This document shows positions 10,882 through 20,060 of a stretch of DNA of 64,000 bases, one piece after another. How positions within the stretch are numbered: the first letter of the stretch is position 1; every line of letters begins with the position of its first letter. The notes under the pieces are model-generated. The model was given only the letters and a program-made list of their open reading frames with translations. It searched no databases and was not told where the DNA came from. The stretch comes from Thinopyrum elongatum (taxonomy: Eukaryota; Streptophyta; Magnoliopsida; Poales; Poaceae). The DNA lies in contig CM022301.1 of assembly GCA_011799875.1 (NCBI GenBank), positions 86,881,667 to 86,945,666 of the forward strand. The letters run 5' to 3'. A program made the position numbers and the translations under genes.

Positions 10882-11400
10882 TGTCGTGGACTTAACACGG
10901 CAGATGCCCTAGCAAAAGGACTTAGGTGTGGAGCCATCGCAACTAGGCTAGCTTGAAGGGGTTGAACGGGACAAAGGACACAGAGAGTTTACCCAGGTTC
11001 GGCCCCTCTCAATGAGGTAAAGGCCTACGTCCTGCTTTCAGTTGTATTGCTGGAGGTTCGATTACAAGGGAGCGAACACGCTTGACCTAGCTTTCGATTG
11101 CTTGTTTTTTCTCAGTTAAGCCGCCGCCGGGTCACCCCTTTATATACACAGGTTGATGCCTGGCGGCTTACAGAGTCCCGGCCGGCTCATACACAACGTG
11201 TTCGGCTCGGTGACTAACTAAGCTTGCCTTACAATGTAGTTTAATCATATGGCGGTTCATCCTCTTGGGCCTCAAGTCGCCTCTGGGTCTTGGGCCTTCA
11301 ATAAGCTTGCTTCATGACCCGCCATCTTCATCTTTAAGTCGCCAGTGGTATGCCCCGGCCCCTCCTGGGTGGGTCATACCCAATAGTTATATCCCCAACA
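10882..11400 (-). repeat. GypA LTR (519 bp)
   Basis: On the minus strand it starts TGTTGGGGATATAAC at 11400 and ends CCACGACA at 10882, next to the PBS. The ends are TG and CA, as usual for LTRs. The first bases match the LTR stub of GypE at 33235-33245. Confidence 0.85.
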
Positions 11401-12263
11401 CTGGCCATTCTCTGTCTAGGGGCTCAATATCTTTGGCCCCTTCCCCCGTGCTACCGGGGGCTTTGAATTCTTGTACGTTGCAATCGACAAGTTTACAAAG
11501 TGGCCTGAGGTGGAGCCAGTGAGGAAGGTGACCGCACAATCAGCTGTCAAGTTCTTGAAAGGATTGGTGTGCCATTTTGGGGTACCCAACAGAGTGATCA
11601 TCGATAAGGGCACCCAGTTCATGAGCCTCGCCTTCATGCAGTATGTCCAAAGCCTTGGGAGCAAGTTCTCCTTTGCCTCTGTTGCTCATCCCCGGAGCAA
11701 TGGGCAAGCGGAAAGGATGAATGCTGAAGTGTTGTGTGGGCTCAAGACAAGAACTTTTGACAAGTTGCAAAAATGCGGCAGGTGAAGGATTGATGAGCTG
11801 CCGGTGGTTCTTTGGTCCCTCCGGATGACACCAAATCGAGCCACCGGCCAGACTCCCTTCTCCCTAGTGTATGGAGCAGAAGCGGTGCTCCCCACGAAAC
11901 TCATATACGGGTCACCTCGAGTACTTGCCTACGATGAAGTAGAGCAAAAGCAGCTCTGGCATGACGATGCTGTGCTCCTTGAGGAAGATCGTCTCCGGGC
12001 TGCTGTGCATGCTGCATGCTACCAGCAAGCCCATGCGCCGCTATCATAGCCGCAGGATTCACACCCGGAGCCTTGAGGAAGGCGACCTTGTCCTTAGGCA
12101 TGTTCAGTCCGCCAAGGGTTCCAACAAGTTGACGCCGAAGTGGGAAGACCCTTACCGGGTAGTACAAGTCACCAGACCTGGCGCAGTCCGTGTGGAGACC
12201 GAAGATGTCATTAAATTGCAAAACTCATGGAATATTGAGCATCTTCGCAAGTTCTACCCGTAA
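11401..12263 (+). pseudogene. GypB integrase, 3' end of pol
   Basis: The frame begins mid-protein at the GypA junction (GLNIFGPFPRATGGFEF) and carries the rve integrase core. Catalytic positions are visible as D in VAIDKFTKW, D in VIIDKGTQF and E in NGQAERMN. A conserved SLVYGAEAVLP motif and the C-terminal LTPKWEDPYRV block, ending with HLRKFYP and TAA at 12263, follow. Damage includes an in-frame TAG near 11418, an in-frame TGA at 11783-11785 and a frameshift near 12030. The N-terminal zinc-binding part, RT and RNase H lie to the left of GypA, outside the window. Confidence 0.88.
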
Positions 12264-13407
12264 GGCGCGGTTGCCGGGCTCAGCTCCCAGCAACCACCTT
12301 TTGTACAAGCCTTGCCGATGCACATGTAACCCTTTGTACAACAGGCGCAGACCCTGTGCAAAGATAATAAAACGAAGCGCTGGCGCCTAAAACTTGCATG
12401 CATGTTTATTTAATTCTGACTTTGCTATAGTCCTTAAATCTATAGATAAGATCGTATGCTGTTGTTTTCCCCTGTACTAACAAACATGGCTCCTATCGCG
12501 GATAAACTCCCCGAAGGGGGGAAGTGAGGACAAGCTGGTGTATCGATCCCCGACAACATAACACAGATAAGTTCCCCTGACCATCATCGCATGCCCCTGT
12601 GCGAAAAACCTGTGCGTAGAAAAACCTTATCGCCCTAAAACATTTGTGCTCCCATCCCTTGATTCAAAGATTACTTCAGTCAGGCTGGTCGCAGTAGCAT
12701 TTGAAAAAAGGGGTGACGAGGGGCCGGTTCTCTTCCACGCTCCTAACCCGCCAGGCTGAGTCCTGCGGCATCAACGAAAGGGACCGGCAAGGTGTCTCGC
12801 CAGAAAACCTTGTTTACTTGGGAGTATAGAGGAATCATTCCTCAGCATGGACATGATACATGCACGAGTGCCCGGCAAGCATATATTTTTTCATTAATAC
12901 GCGGATAAACAAGTACAAACCATACAGGGTATAAATATGGATGAAAGGGTACATAATTTAAGCTAAAGTTTGGCAAGTGCCTACAGTTTTTAGATTGAAA
13001 AAGGATAAGTGCCCCGTAATGCCTTTGTTGTCCCTCTCCTCCTAGGAGCTATAGAGGGAGGTGAAGAGGGCAAAAGGGGTGCCTAGGCAGAAGCCCAGCC
13101 TGACCCCATCAGGGCCCACGGGACACAGCCTGACAAGACCGGGAGGGCGGAGGCAGAGCGAGAAGGACAGAAGGAGCGGCTAGGCGATGCCCTGGTAATC
13201 ACCGCACCAGGACCAGAGGAATGCGGCAGGAGGGACACCGGCAGGGAAGACGAAGTCGGAGTCCACGGGGAAGCCTGCCGGGGTCCAGCTGGAGGAGGCG
13301 GAGGCATCCACACCCAACACCCCGGCAAATCGCTCTGCCGGGGAGAAGACCAGGTGCAGATGATGGTGCCGCCAACGCCTAGCTGACGGTGACAGTACGT
13401 CCGGTGC
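12264..13407. other. GypB non-coding region between pol and the antisense ORF
   Basis: No convincing coding sequence. Minus-strand ORF 13083-13475 overlaps the 3' end and downstream flank of the antisense gene and is probably read-through. Confidence 0.45.
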
Positions 13408-14067
13408 TCAGCTGGACTCCGAGCCACCGTCCTCCCGCTCGGCGCCGTCGTCTTTGCCATCAGTGTCCTCTTCATCGCTGTCGCTCGAAGAGGAGCTTTT
13501 GTCGTCGGTCGAGCTCTCCGCGCAGCACCCTAAGCGAGCACCCGAACTCTCGAAGACCTTGATGGAGAGCAGATATGCATCCATTAACTTAAAATGGAGT
13601 ATGTGCCCCTCCGCCCAGCTGTGGGCACGTGCGAAAGTTTTCCAGCCACCATGGAGAAGCATCGCGTGAGGTACGGGGAAGTCAACGTCCGCCCGCATGC
13701 TGCCATTACAACAACCCCTCATGTGCAACTTCAGCCCGTGCGGCTGTTCTACCTCCATTACCCTTGCAAAAGGGGTAGGAAGCCGAAGGCGGCTGCACGT
13801 GGGCTCGCGTAGCCTGACGATCAACTCCAGCAGCGTGTCCCCGACATGGCCTTCCATCGGAGCCAGGGCGGCTGGAGGAGGAGCAATCAGTCCACCACCA
13901 CATACTCCCCGGCCCCGAGGGCCTCGTCGACCGCGTCAACGTCCTGCAGCACCTCCTTGTGCGCTAGATTCTGCCCCCGCATCCCCAGCCGGGGCAGGGG
14001 TGCGCTACCGAGAAGAGGTCCTCGTCGACATTGCAGGAGCACGACCGCGCCCTCTCCCTCTCACCAT
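13408..14067 (-). pseudogene. Antisense B3-domain-like ORF carried by GypB
   Basis: Read on the minus strand from ATG at 14067 in a single frame of 220 codons, it is interrupted only by TAG (14007-14005) and TGA (13938-13936). The order is a basic Arg/Gly N-terminus (MVRGRGRGRAPAM), a Gly/Pro linker, then a domain of about 95 aa with a B3-like pattern. That pattern is LRLPTPFARVMEVEQ (strand and helix), then GLKLHMRG, then GGWKTFARAHSWAEGHILHF (the typical GW-F-x-GD-F block) and a closing strand LLSIKVFESSG. The C-terminus is Ser/Asp/Glu-rich and ends at 13408. A TATA box lies 70 nt upstream of the ATG. B3 domains bind DNA in plant transcription factors. The assignment rests on pattern only. 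Function in the element is unknown, and the two nonsense codons make this copy a pseudogene. Confidence 0.68.
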
Positions 14068-14134
14068 GGTTGAAGAGAGCACAGGAGGAAGAAGAAGGTG
14101 CGTGGGTGAGTCCTTTTGCCCGCTTCTGCGCTCC

Positions 14135-14142
14135 CTTTTATA
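14135..14142 (-). promoter_or_regulatory. TATA box of the GypB antisense ORF
   Basis: The minus strand reads CGCTATAAAAGGGAG here, about 70 nt before the antisense ATG at 14067. This is a canonical plant TATA context. Confidence 0.6.
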
Positions 14143-14490
14143 GCGGAGCGTGACAGGGGGCTGGCTCCCCACTACCCCGTGGCAACCGCCACGATCGGCC
14201 AATCCGGTCCATCAGCGTCACTGGCAACGTCCGGAATCTCAGACCGCCCTCCTGCGCCTATCCACAGCGCCGAGCTTTCTGCCATGGCACTCATTCCTGC
14301 GCACTACGCCTCCGCCACCAACTCTGCGCAGTGCATGTGGCGTACGTGGCGGAAACAGCAGCAGTAGTGAGGTTAATGAAGAAGCAAAGAAGATGTCAAG
14401 GAAGACGTGGATCCCATGGTGGTACGGCCAAAGTTTTCGCATGTGCATTTGTTAGGGCCTACCCCAACGATGCCCGGCAGCACGTGTGGG

Positions 14491-14506
14491 CCAGGCCCGG
14501 GGCTCC
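14491..14506 (+). other. GypB polypurine tract
   Basis: The sequence CCAGGCCCGGGGCTCC directly precedes the 3' LTR. The same tract (AGGCCCGGGGGCTCC on the minus strand) precedes the GypD LTR. Confidence 0.6.
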
Positions 14507-15352
14507 TGTCGGTGCAACAAACATTTGCAGTTGTTGACCAGACCCATACACAGGCGTACTGACAACCATATATCCAGCACCAATGGGTAACTCAAGGCCA
14601 AACCAGAGAAGCCGCTCTTCATGTGATCAAGGAGCGTATCAAGAAGACCAAGCTAAACATACAAGGCAAGGATAACAAGAGAAGCATCCTCCACTGGCTA
14701 GGTGAGGTCAGCAGAGTCGATGCAGAGCACAAGAGCAAAGGCGAATCCCCACCAGCTGCGCCTTCGGGGCAACCAGAGACAGAAGCACGCACCTCTTCAA
14801 GATAGCCCGGCAAGCCCCGCCCCCAGCAGGCGCAGGCCAGCTACCACCGCTCCACTGCATCGCGGCGCCAGTCACTTGTCAATGCGGTGTCGAGCCCTCC
14901 AGGTGATTAAGTGGCTCTCACTAAGCAGGTGACAACTCAATGATAAGCAAATCACACCCATTTGACACCCGTCCAGAGGCGTGTCAAGATGATAAGCCGA
15001 GGATGATTAAGCGGCATGGCAGGCCTACCGGGATTCACCCTCAACATGACACCTAGCAGTGCATTTAATGCACTTTGTCCTAACTGGCAGAGTTAGGTAT
15101 GATAGTACTGTTAGCTATCTAATCACAAGAGAATGTCTGTTTTGCCACTATGGTTACCCCTTAAGCTATAAAAGGAGGCCCAAGGCAACCTAGAGAGGGA
15201 TTAGGACCCCATCACACTTGTACGCGTGCAACAGCTCTCCCCGAGGCCACCTTGCCGGGCTTGAGCGTTGCGTGCTGTCGTGTTTTCTCCATCCAATCCA
15301 CCAAAGCAGGAGTAGGGTTTTACACTTCTTAGTGGCCCGAACCTGGATAAAA
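14507..15352 (+). repeat. GypB 3' LTR, 3'-truncated
   Basis: It begins TGTCGGTGCAACAAAC. It contains the AGGAGTAGGGTTTTAC and CCGAACCTGG-TAAAA blocks also seen near the end of the GypD LTR, but lacks the last 130 bp or so with the CCCCGACA end. The cut point near 15352 is estimated by comparison. Confidence 0.7.
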
Positions 15353-17099
15353 ACGACCAGAGCCACATCATCGTGTTGCCTCATGGCTTCTGCTCTTCGT
15401 GCAATGTGATCTCCCTCATACAGAACCACAAGGGGCTCATGGCCCCATAGGTGATCGTGTCCACCCACGACAATCATGATGCCTTCATGTCCGTCTTTTA
15501 TTTTATCGACACCTCTATCTCTAAACATGTGGACATGATTATCGATTTCAGCTTTCGCTTGAGGACAAGCGAGGTCTAAGATTGGGGGAGTTGATACGTC
15601 CATTTTGCATCATGCTTTTATGTTGATATTTATTGCATTATGGGCTGTTATTTCACATTATGGTACAATACTTATGCCTTTTCTCTCTTATTTTACAAGA
15701 TTTACATGAAGAGGGAGAATGCCGGCAGCTGAAATTCTGGACCGGAAAGGAGCAAATCTGAGATACCTATTCTGCACAACTCCAAATGTCCTGAAAATTT
15801 ACGGAGAATTATTTTGGAATATATAAAAAATATTGGGCGAAGAAGTTACAGAAGGGGACCCACCAGGTGGCCACAAGCCTGGGGGCGCGCCCTACCCCCA
15901 GGGTTTGTGGGCCCCCTAGCCATCGTCTGGTGCTCATCTTCTGCTATATGAAGGGTTTTGACCTAGAAAAAATAAGAAGAAAGCTTTCGGGATGAAGCGC
16001 CACTGTCTTGAGGCGGAACCTGGGCAGAAGCAATATAGGGCTCCAGCGGAGCTATTCTGCCACGGAAACTTCCCTCCGGGAGAGGGAAATCGAAGCCATC
16101 GTTGTCACCAACGATCCTCTCATCAAGGGAGGGTCAATCTTCATCAACATCGTCACCAGCACCATCTCCTCTCAAACCCTAGTTCATCTCTTGTATTCAA
16201 TCTTTGTCCCAAAACCTCAAATTGGTACCTGTGGGTTGCTAGTAGTGTTGATTACTCCTTGTAGTTGATGCTAGTTGGTTTATTTGGTGGAAGATAATAT
16301 GTTCAGATCCTTAATGATATTCAATACCCCTCTAATCTTGAACATGAACATGCTTTGTGAGTACTTATGTTTGTTCCTGAGGACATGGGAGAAGTCTTGT
16401 TATAAGTAATCATGTGAATTTAGTATTCGTTCGATATTTTGATGAGATGTATGTTGTCTTTCCTCTGGTGGTGTTATGTGAACGTCGACTACATGACACT
16501 TCACCATGATTTGGGCCTAGGGGAAGGCATTGGGAAGTAATAAGTAGATGATGGGTTGCTAGAGCGACAGAATCTTAAACCCTAGTTTACGCGTTGCTTC
16601 GTAAGGGGCTGATTTGGATCCACATGTTTCATGCTATGGTTAGATTTATCTTAATTCTTCTTTCGTAGTTGCGGATGCTTGCGAGAGGGGTTAATCATAA
16701 GTGGGAGGTTTGTCCAAGTAAGGACAGCACCCAAGCACCGGTCCACCCACATATCAAATTATCAAAGTAACGAACGTGAATCATATGAGCATGATGAAAA
16801 CTAATTTGACAGTAATTCCCATGTGTCCTCGGGAACGCTTTGCTTTATATAAGAGTTCATCCAGGCTTATCCTTTGTTATAAAAAGGATTAGGCCACCTT
16901 GCTGCACCTTTGCTACACTTGTTACTTCTTACCCGTTACGAATTATCTTACTACCAAACTATTTGTTACCGATAATTTTAGTGCCTGCAGAAAAGACCTT
17001 GCTGAAAACCACTTGTCATTTCCTTCCACTCCTCGTTGGTTTTGACACTCTTACTTATCGAAAGGACTATGATTGATACCCTATACTTGTGGGTCATCA
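15353..17099 (+). mobile_element. LtrC: internal tail plus 3' LTR of a gypsy-like element
   Basis: A short internal tail (about 15353-15591) ends in a GAGGACAAGCGAGGTCTAAG block and the PPT ATTGGGGGAGT, then a full LTR. The same tail and LTR occur inverted at 33246-35141 (LtrF). The rest of the internal region and the 5' LTR are missing, so this is a truncated copy. Confidence 0.75.
15592..17099 (+). repeat. LtrC 3' LTR (1508 bp)
   Basis: It starts TGATACGTCCATTTTGC and ends CTTGTGGGTCATCA. Its length matches the LtrF LTR (1506 bp). The next base starts sequence homologous to the middle of a W-type LTR, so the left end of W1 was lost at this junction. Confidence 0.82.
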
Positions 17100-17292
17100 C
17101 ACACCCCCTACCCTGGGCGTGCCGGGCTGGCTTGTGGGTCCCCTGTGAGGCGGTTGGTGCCCTTCTTCGGCCGCAAGAAAGCTAATATCCGGATAAAAAT
17201 TGTGTTAAAATTTCAGCCCAATCAGAGTTACGGATCTCCAGGAATTTAAGAAACGGTGATGGGCCAGAAAACAGGAACGCGAAACAGAAGAG

Positions 17293-17329
<37 letters not shown>

Positions 17330-18363
17330 AATCTCGAAGGGGCTCGTGCCCTCCGAGAGCCATGGAGACCATGGACCAGAGGGGAAACTCTCCTCCCATC
17401 TAGGGGGGAGGCCAAGCAAGAATAATAAGGACGGGGGCTCTCTCCCCCTCTCTCCCGGTGGCGCCGGAACACTGCCGGGGCAATCATCATGACGACGATC
17501 TACACCAACAACTTCGCCACCGTCATCACCAACTCTCTCCCCCTCTATGCAGCGGTGTAACACCTCTTATCCCCACTGTAATCTCTACTTAAACATGGTG
17601 CTTAACGCTATATATTATTTCCCAATGATGTATGGCTATCCTATGATGTTTGAGTAGATTCGTTTTGTCCTATGGGTTGATTGATGATCGTGATTGGTTT
17701 GAGTTGTATGTTTTATTTTGGTGCTGTCCTATGGTGCCCTCCATGTCGCGCAAGCATGTGGGATTCACGCTGTAGGGTGTTGCAATACGTTCATGATTCG
17801 CTTAGAGTGGGTGGCTAGAGTGATAGAAGCTTACGCCCGAGTAAGGGGGTTGTTGCGTATGGGAGTAAAGAGGACTTGATACTTAATGCTATGGTTGGGT
17901 TTTACCTTAATGATCTTTGGTAGTTGCGGATGCTTGCTAGAGTTCCAATCATAAGTGCATATGATCCAAGTACAGAAAGGATGTTAGCTCATGCCTCTCC
18001 CTCATATAAAATTGCAATAATGATTACCGGTCTAGTTATCGATTGCCTATGGACAAATCCTTCTCTTGTGTTACAAAAGCTATCTACTAAACAACTAACT
18101 TTTATTATCTTGCAGATTACTCATAAGTTTATTCTCGCTAAGTACATCTAGTTTTATTCTTTTAAACTTATCCTCACACCTACAAAGTACTTCTAGTTTC
18201 ATACTTGTTCTAGGTAAAGGGAACGTTAAGTGTGCGTAGAGTTGTATCGGTGGTCGATAGAACTTGAAGGGAATATAAATCCTACCTTTAGCTCCTCGTT
18301 GGGTTCGACACTCTTATTTATCGAAAAAGCTACAAATTAATCCACTACACTTGTGGGTTATCA
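17100..18363 (+). repeat. W1 5' LTR, left-truncated
   Basis: This aligns with W2 5' LTR sequence from about 44870 to 46081 and ends CTTGTGGGTTATCA at 18363. The first part of the LTR is absent because LtrC abuts it. Confidence 0.85.
17295..17326. repeat. (GA)n microsatellite in the W1 LTR
   Basis: About 30 bp of GA repeats. W2 LTRs have only a few GA units at this place, so it expanded in W1. Confidence 0.9.
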
Positions 18364-18374
18364 AGACCTTTTTC

Positions 18375-18391
18375 TGGCGCCGTTGCCGGGG
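18375..18391 (+). promoter_or_regulatory. W1 primer-binding site (tRNA-Asp type)
   Basis: TGGCGCCGTTGCCGGGG lies 11 nt inside the LTR. It is complementary to the CCCCGGCAACGGCGCCA 3' end of plant tRNA-Asp as I recall it. The 11-nt gap is the same in W2. Confidence 0.75.
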
Positions 18392-18487
18392 AGCAATAGC
18401 GTGGGGTGAATATTCTCGTGTGTGCTTGTTTGCTTTATAACTAAGTAGATTTTATTTTCTGTTCTAAGTTGTTCTCTATCTTTAGTT

Positions 18488-20060
18488 ATGGATATGGAAC
18501 ACGAAATACTCCCTCCTTCCATCTATATAGAGCCTAATGCATTTTTCAAGACCGCCTTTGACTATTGACAAGATTAATAGTACATGAGATGTATAATGTG
18601 AAAATTATATCATTGGAAGCTCCTTTCACGTACGAATTTGATGGTATGCTCTGTTTAACTTGCATGTCATATATTATTGCTCTAACATTTGGTCAAAATT
18701 AGCCTAAAAAAACGCATTAGGCCCTATATAGATGGAAGGAGGGAGTACCAAAAAAATTAGTTGTACTTGCTACTCATGGAGATGGGGAACCTCTTAAAAC
18801 TCTCGATGCTCGTTATGTTGAAAATATTAAACACTACTATGATAATCCTGAGAAAACCCCATTCAACTTGATAATGGAAGACACGTTGGATCAACATGAA
18901 TACTTTAGGGATTATCACTTGACTCAGAAAGGGAAACTCTTATGGGATCAAATTGATTATTTGCAATGGTATGCTTGGAATTTATGCTTGAGATGTGATT
19001 ATACTTGTTGCTCTAGGATGAAGGCTCCACACCTTCCCTTTTCATGTGAATTTAATGATAATGAAACCTTGGCTTCTTATGCTAATGGTATATATGATTA
19101 CTATGATGTGGAACGAATAGAAGAATTTGTTGCTTTTAAGGGTGCTTATGAATTGAATCTTTGTTTGAAAAGTATGAAGATTGTGATGATGCTGTTTATA
19201 GATCTGAAATTTTTTCTATACTTAAATATTGCTATGAGAATTATAAATACAATGCCGATATTGATGAATTTATTAAGAAAGTCTCCGTTGTCCAAGAAGA
19301 GACTAATATTTTGCAGGAAACTATGGAAGAAGAAGTTGCTGAAACTGTGAGCTCATTAGATAAAAAAGATGAGGAGGAGAGCAAAGAACAAAAGGAGGAA
19401 GAGCGGATTAGCTACCCATGCCCATCTTCTAATGAGAGTAACTCTTCAACTCATACATTGTTTAATTTCCCTTCGTGCTTACCGAAGGATGAATGCTATG
19501 ATCCCGTTGATTCATTTGAAATATCCTTTTAATGAACTTGATGCTTGCTATACTTGTGGCTAAGATGCCAATATGAATTATGCTTATGGAGATGAACTTG
19601 CTATAGTTCCTTATGTTAAGAATGAGATTGTTGCTATTGCACCCACACATGATAGTCCTATTATCTTTTTGAATTCTCCCAACTACACTACATCGGAGAA
19701 GTTTGCTCTTATTAAGGATTATATTGATGGGTCACGTTTACTATTTCACATGATAATTTTGATGAATATAATATGCATGTGCTTGCTGCTCCTACTTGCA
19801 ATTATTATGAGAGAGGAACCACATCTTCACCTCTCTATATTTCCAACACAATTTTTTTGCAAGAAACTGCTTATGCTATGTATCGGCCTTTATTATGTGT
19901 GCATGAATTGTTCTTTTATGACATGCCGATGCATAGGAAGAGAGTTAGACTTCGTCATTATGTGATATATATTTCTTTGTGCTCACTACTAAATTACAAA
20001 CCATTGTTAATTAAAATTGGCTTTGATATACCTTGGGATATGGGTGGATCAATTACTTAA
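18488..20060 (+). pseudogene. W1 unknown ORF (gag-position), broken by a MITE and frameshifts
   Basis: The ATG at 18488 starts MDMEHEI, and a 237-bp MITE is then inserted. The frame resumes as PKKLVVLATHGDGEP, then TLDQHEYFRDYHLTQKGKLL, with further frameshifts near 19155, 19530 and 19740. It ends with IGFDIPWDMGGSIT and TAA at 20060. It corresponds to W2 46206-47541. The position after the PBS suggests a gag role, but I see no gag motif or zinc knuckle. This copy cannot encode the full protein. Confidence 0.75.
18509..18745. mobile_element. MITE (Stowaway-like, 237 bp) in the W1 ORF
   Basis: Its terminal inverted repeats are CTCCCTCCTTCCATCTATAT and ATATAGATGGAAGGAGGGAG. It is flanked by TA at 18507-18508 and 18746-18747. 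The W2 copy has the unoccupied site (ACGAAATACCAAAA near 46221-46235), which proves the ends and the TA duplication. It has no coding capacity. Confidence 0.93.

Larger units (their letters stand above)
8889..11400 (-). mobile_element. GypA: 5' end of a Ty3/gypsy retrotransposon (LTR, PBS, leader, gag), minus strand
   Basis: Read on the minus strand, a 519-bp LTR (11400-10882) is followed by a PBS, an open leader and gag, which is cut at 8889 by CACTA-1. The pol half must lie to the left of CACTA-1, outside the window. GypA itself interrupts the integrase frame of GypB at 11401, so the order of events is GypB, then GypA, then CACTA-1. Confidence 0.85.
11401..15352 (+). mobile_element. GypB: 3' part of a Ty3/gypsy retrotransposon with antisense cargo ORF
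   Basis: The order on the plus strand is: end of pol (integrase, to 12263), about 1.1 kb non-coding, an antisense ORF (14067-13408), a PPT and a 3' LTR from 14507. The LTR is cut at about 15352 where LtrC sequence begins. Its PPT and LTR start (GGCTCC|TGTCGGTG) match those of GypD at 60718, so the two belong to related families. Confidence 0.82.

Noticed and set aside
13697..14143. 148-aa plus-strand ORF over the antisense gene
   Set aside because: It is the shadow of the B3-like ORF, which has the better domain evidence and a TATA box.
17182..17563. Ser/Leu-repeat ORFs around 17200-17560 and equivalents at 44950-45285 and 55075-55413
   Set aside because: They are LTR sequence of the W family. 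The repeats come from the GA microsatellite.
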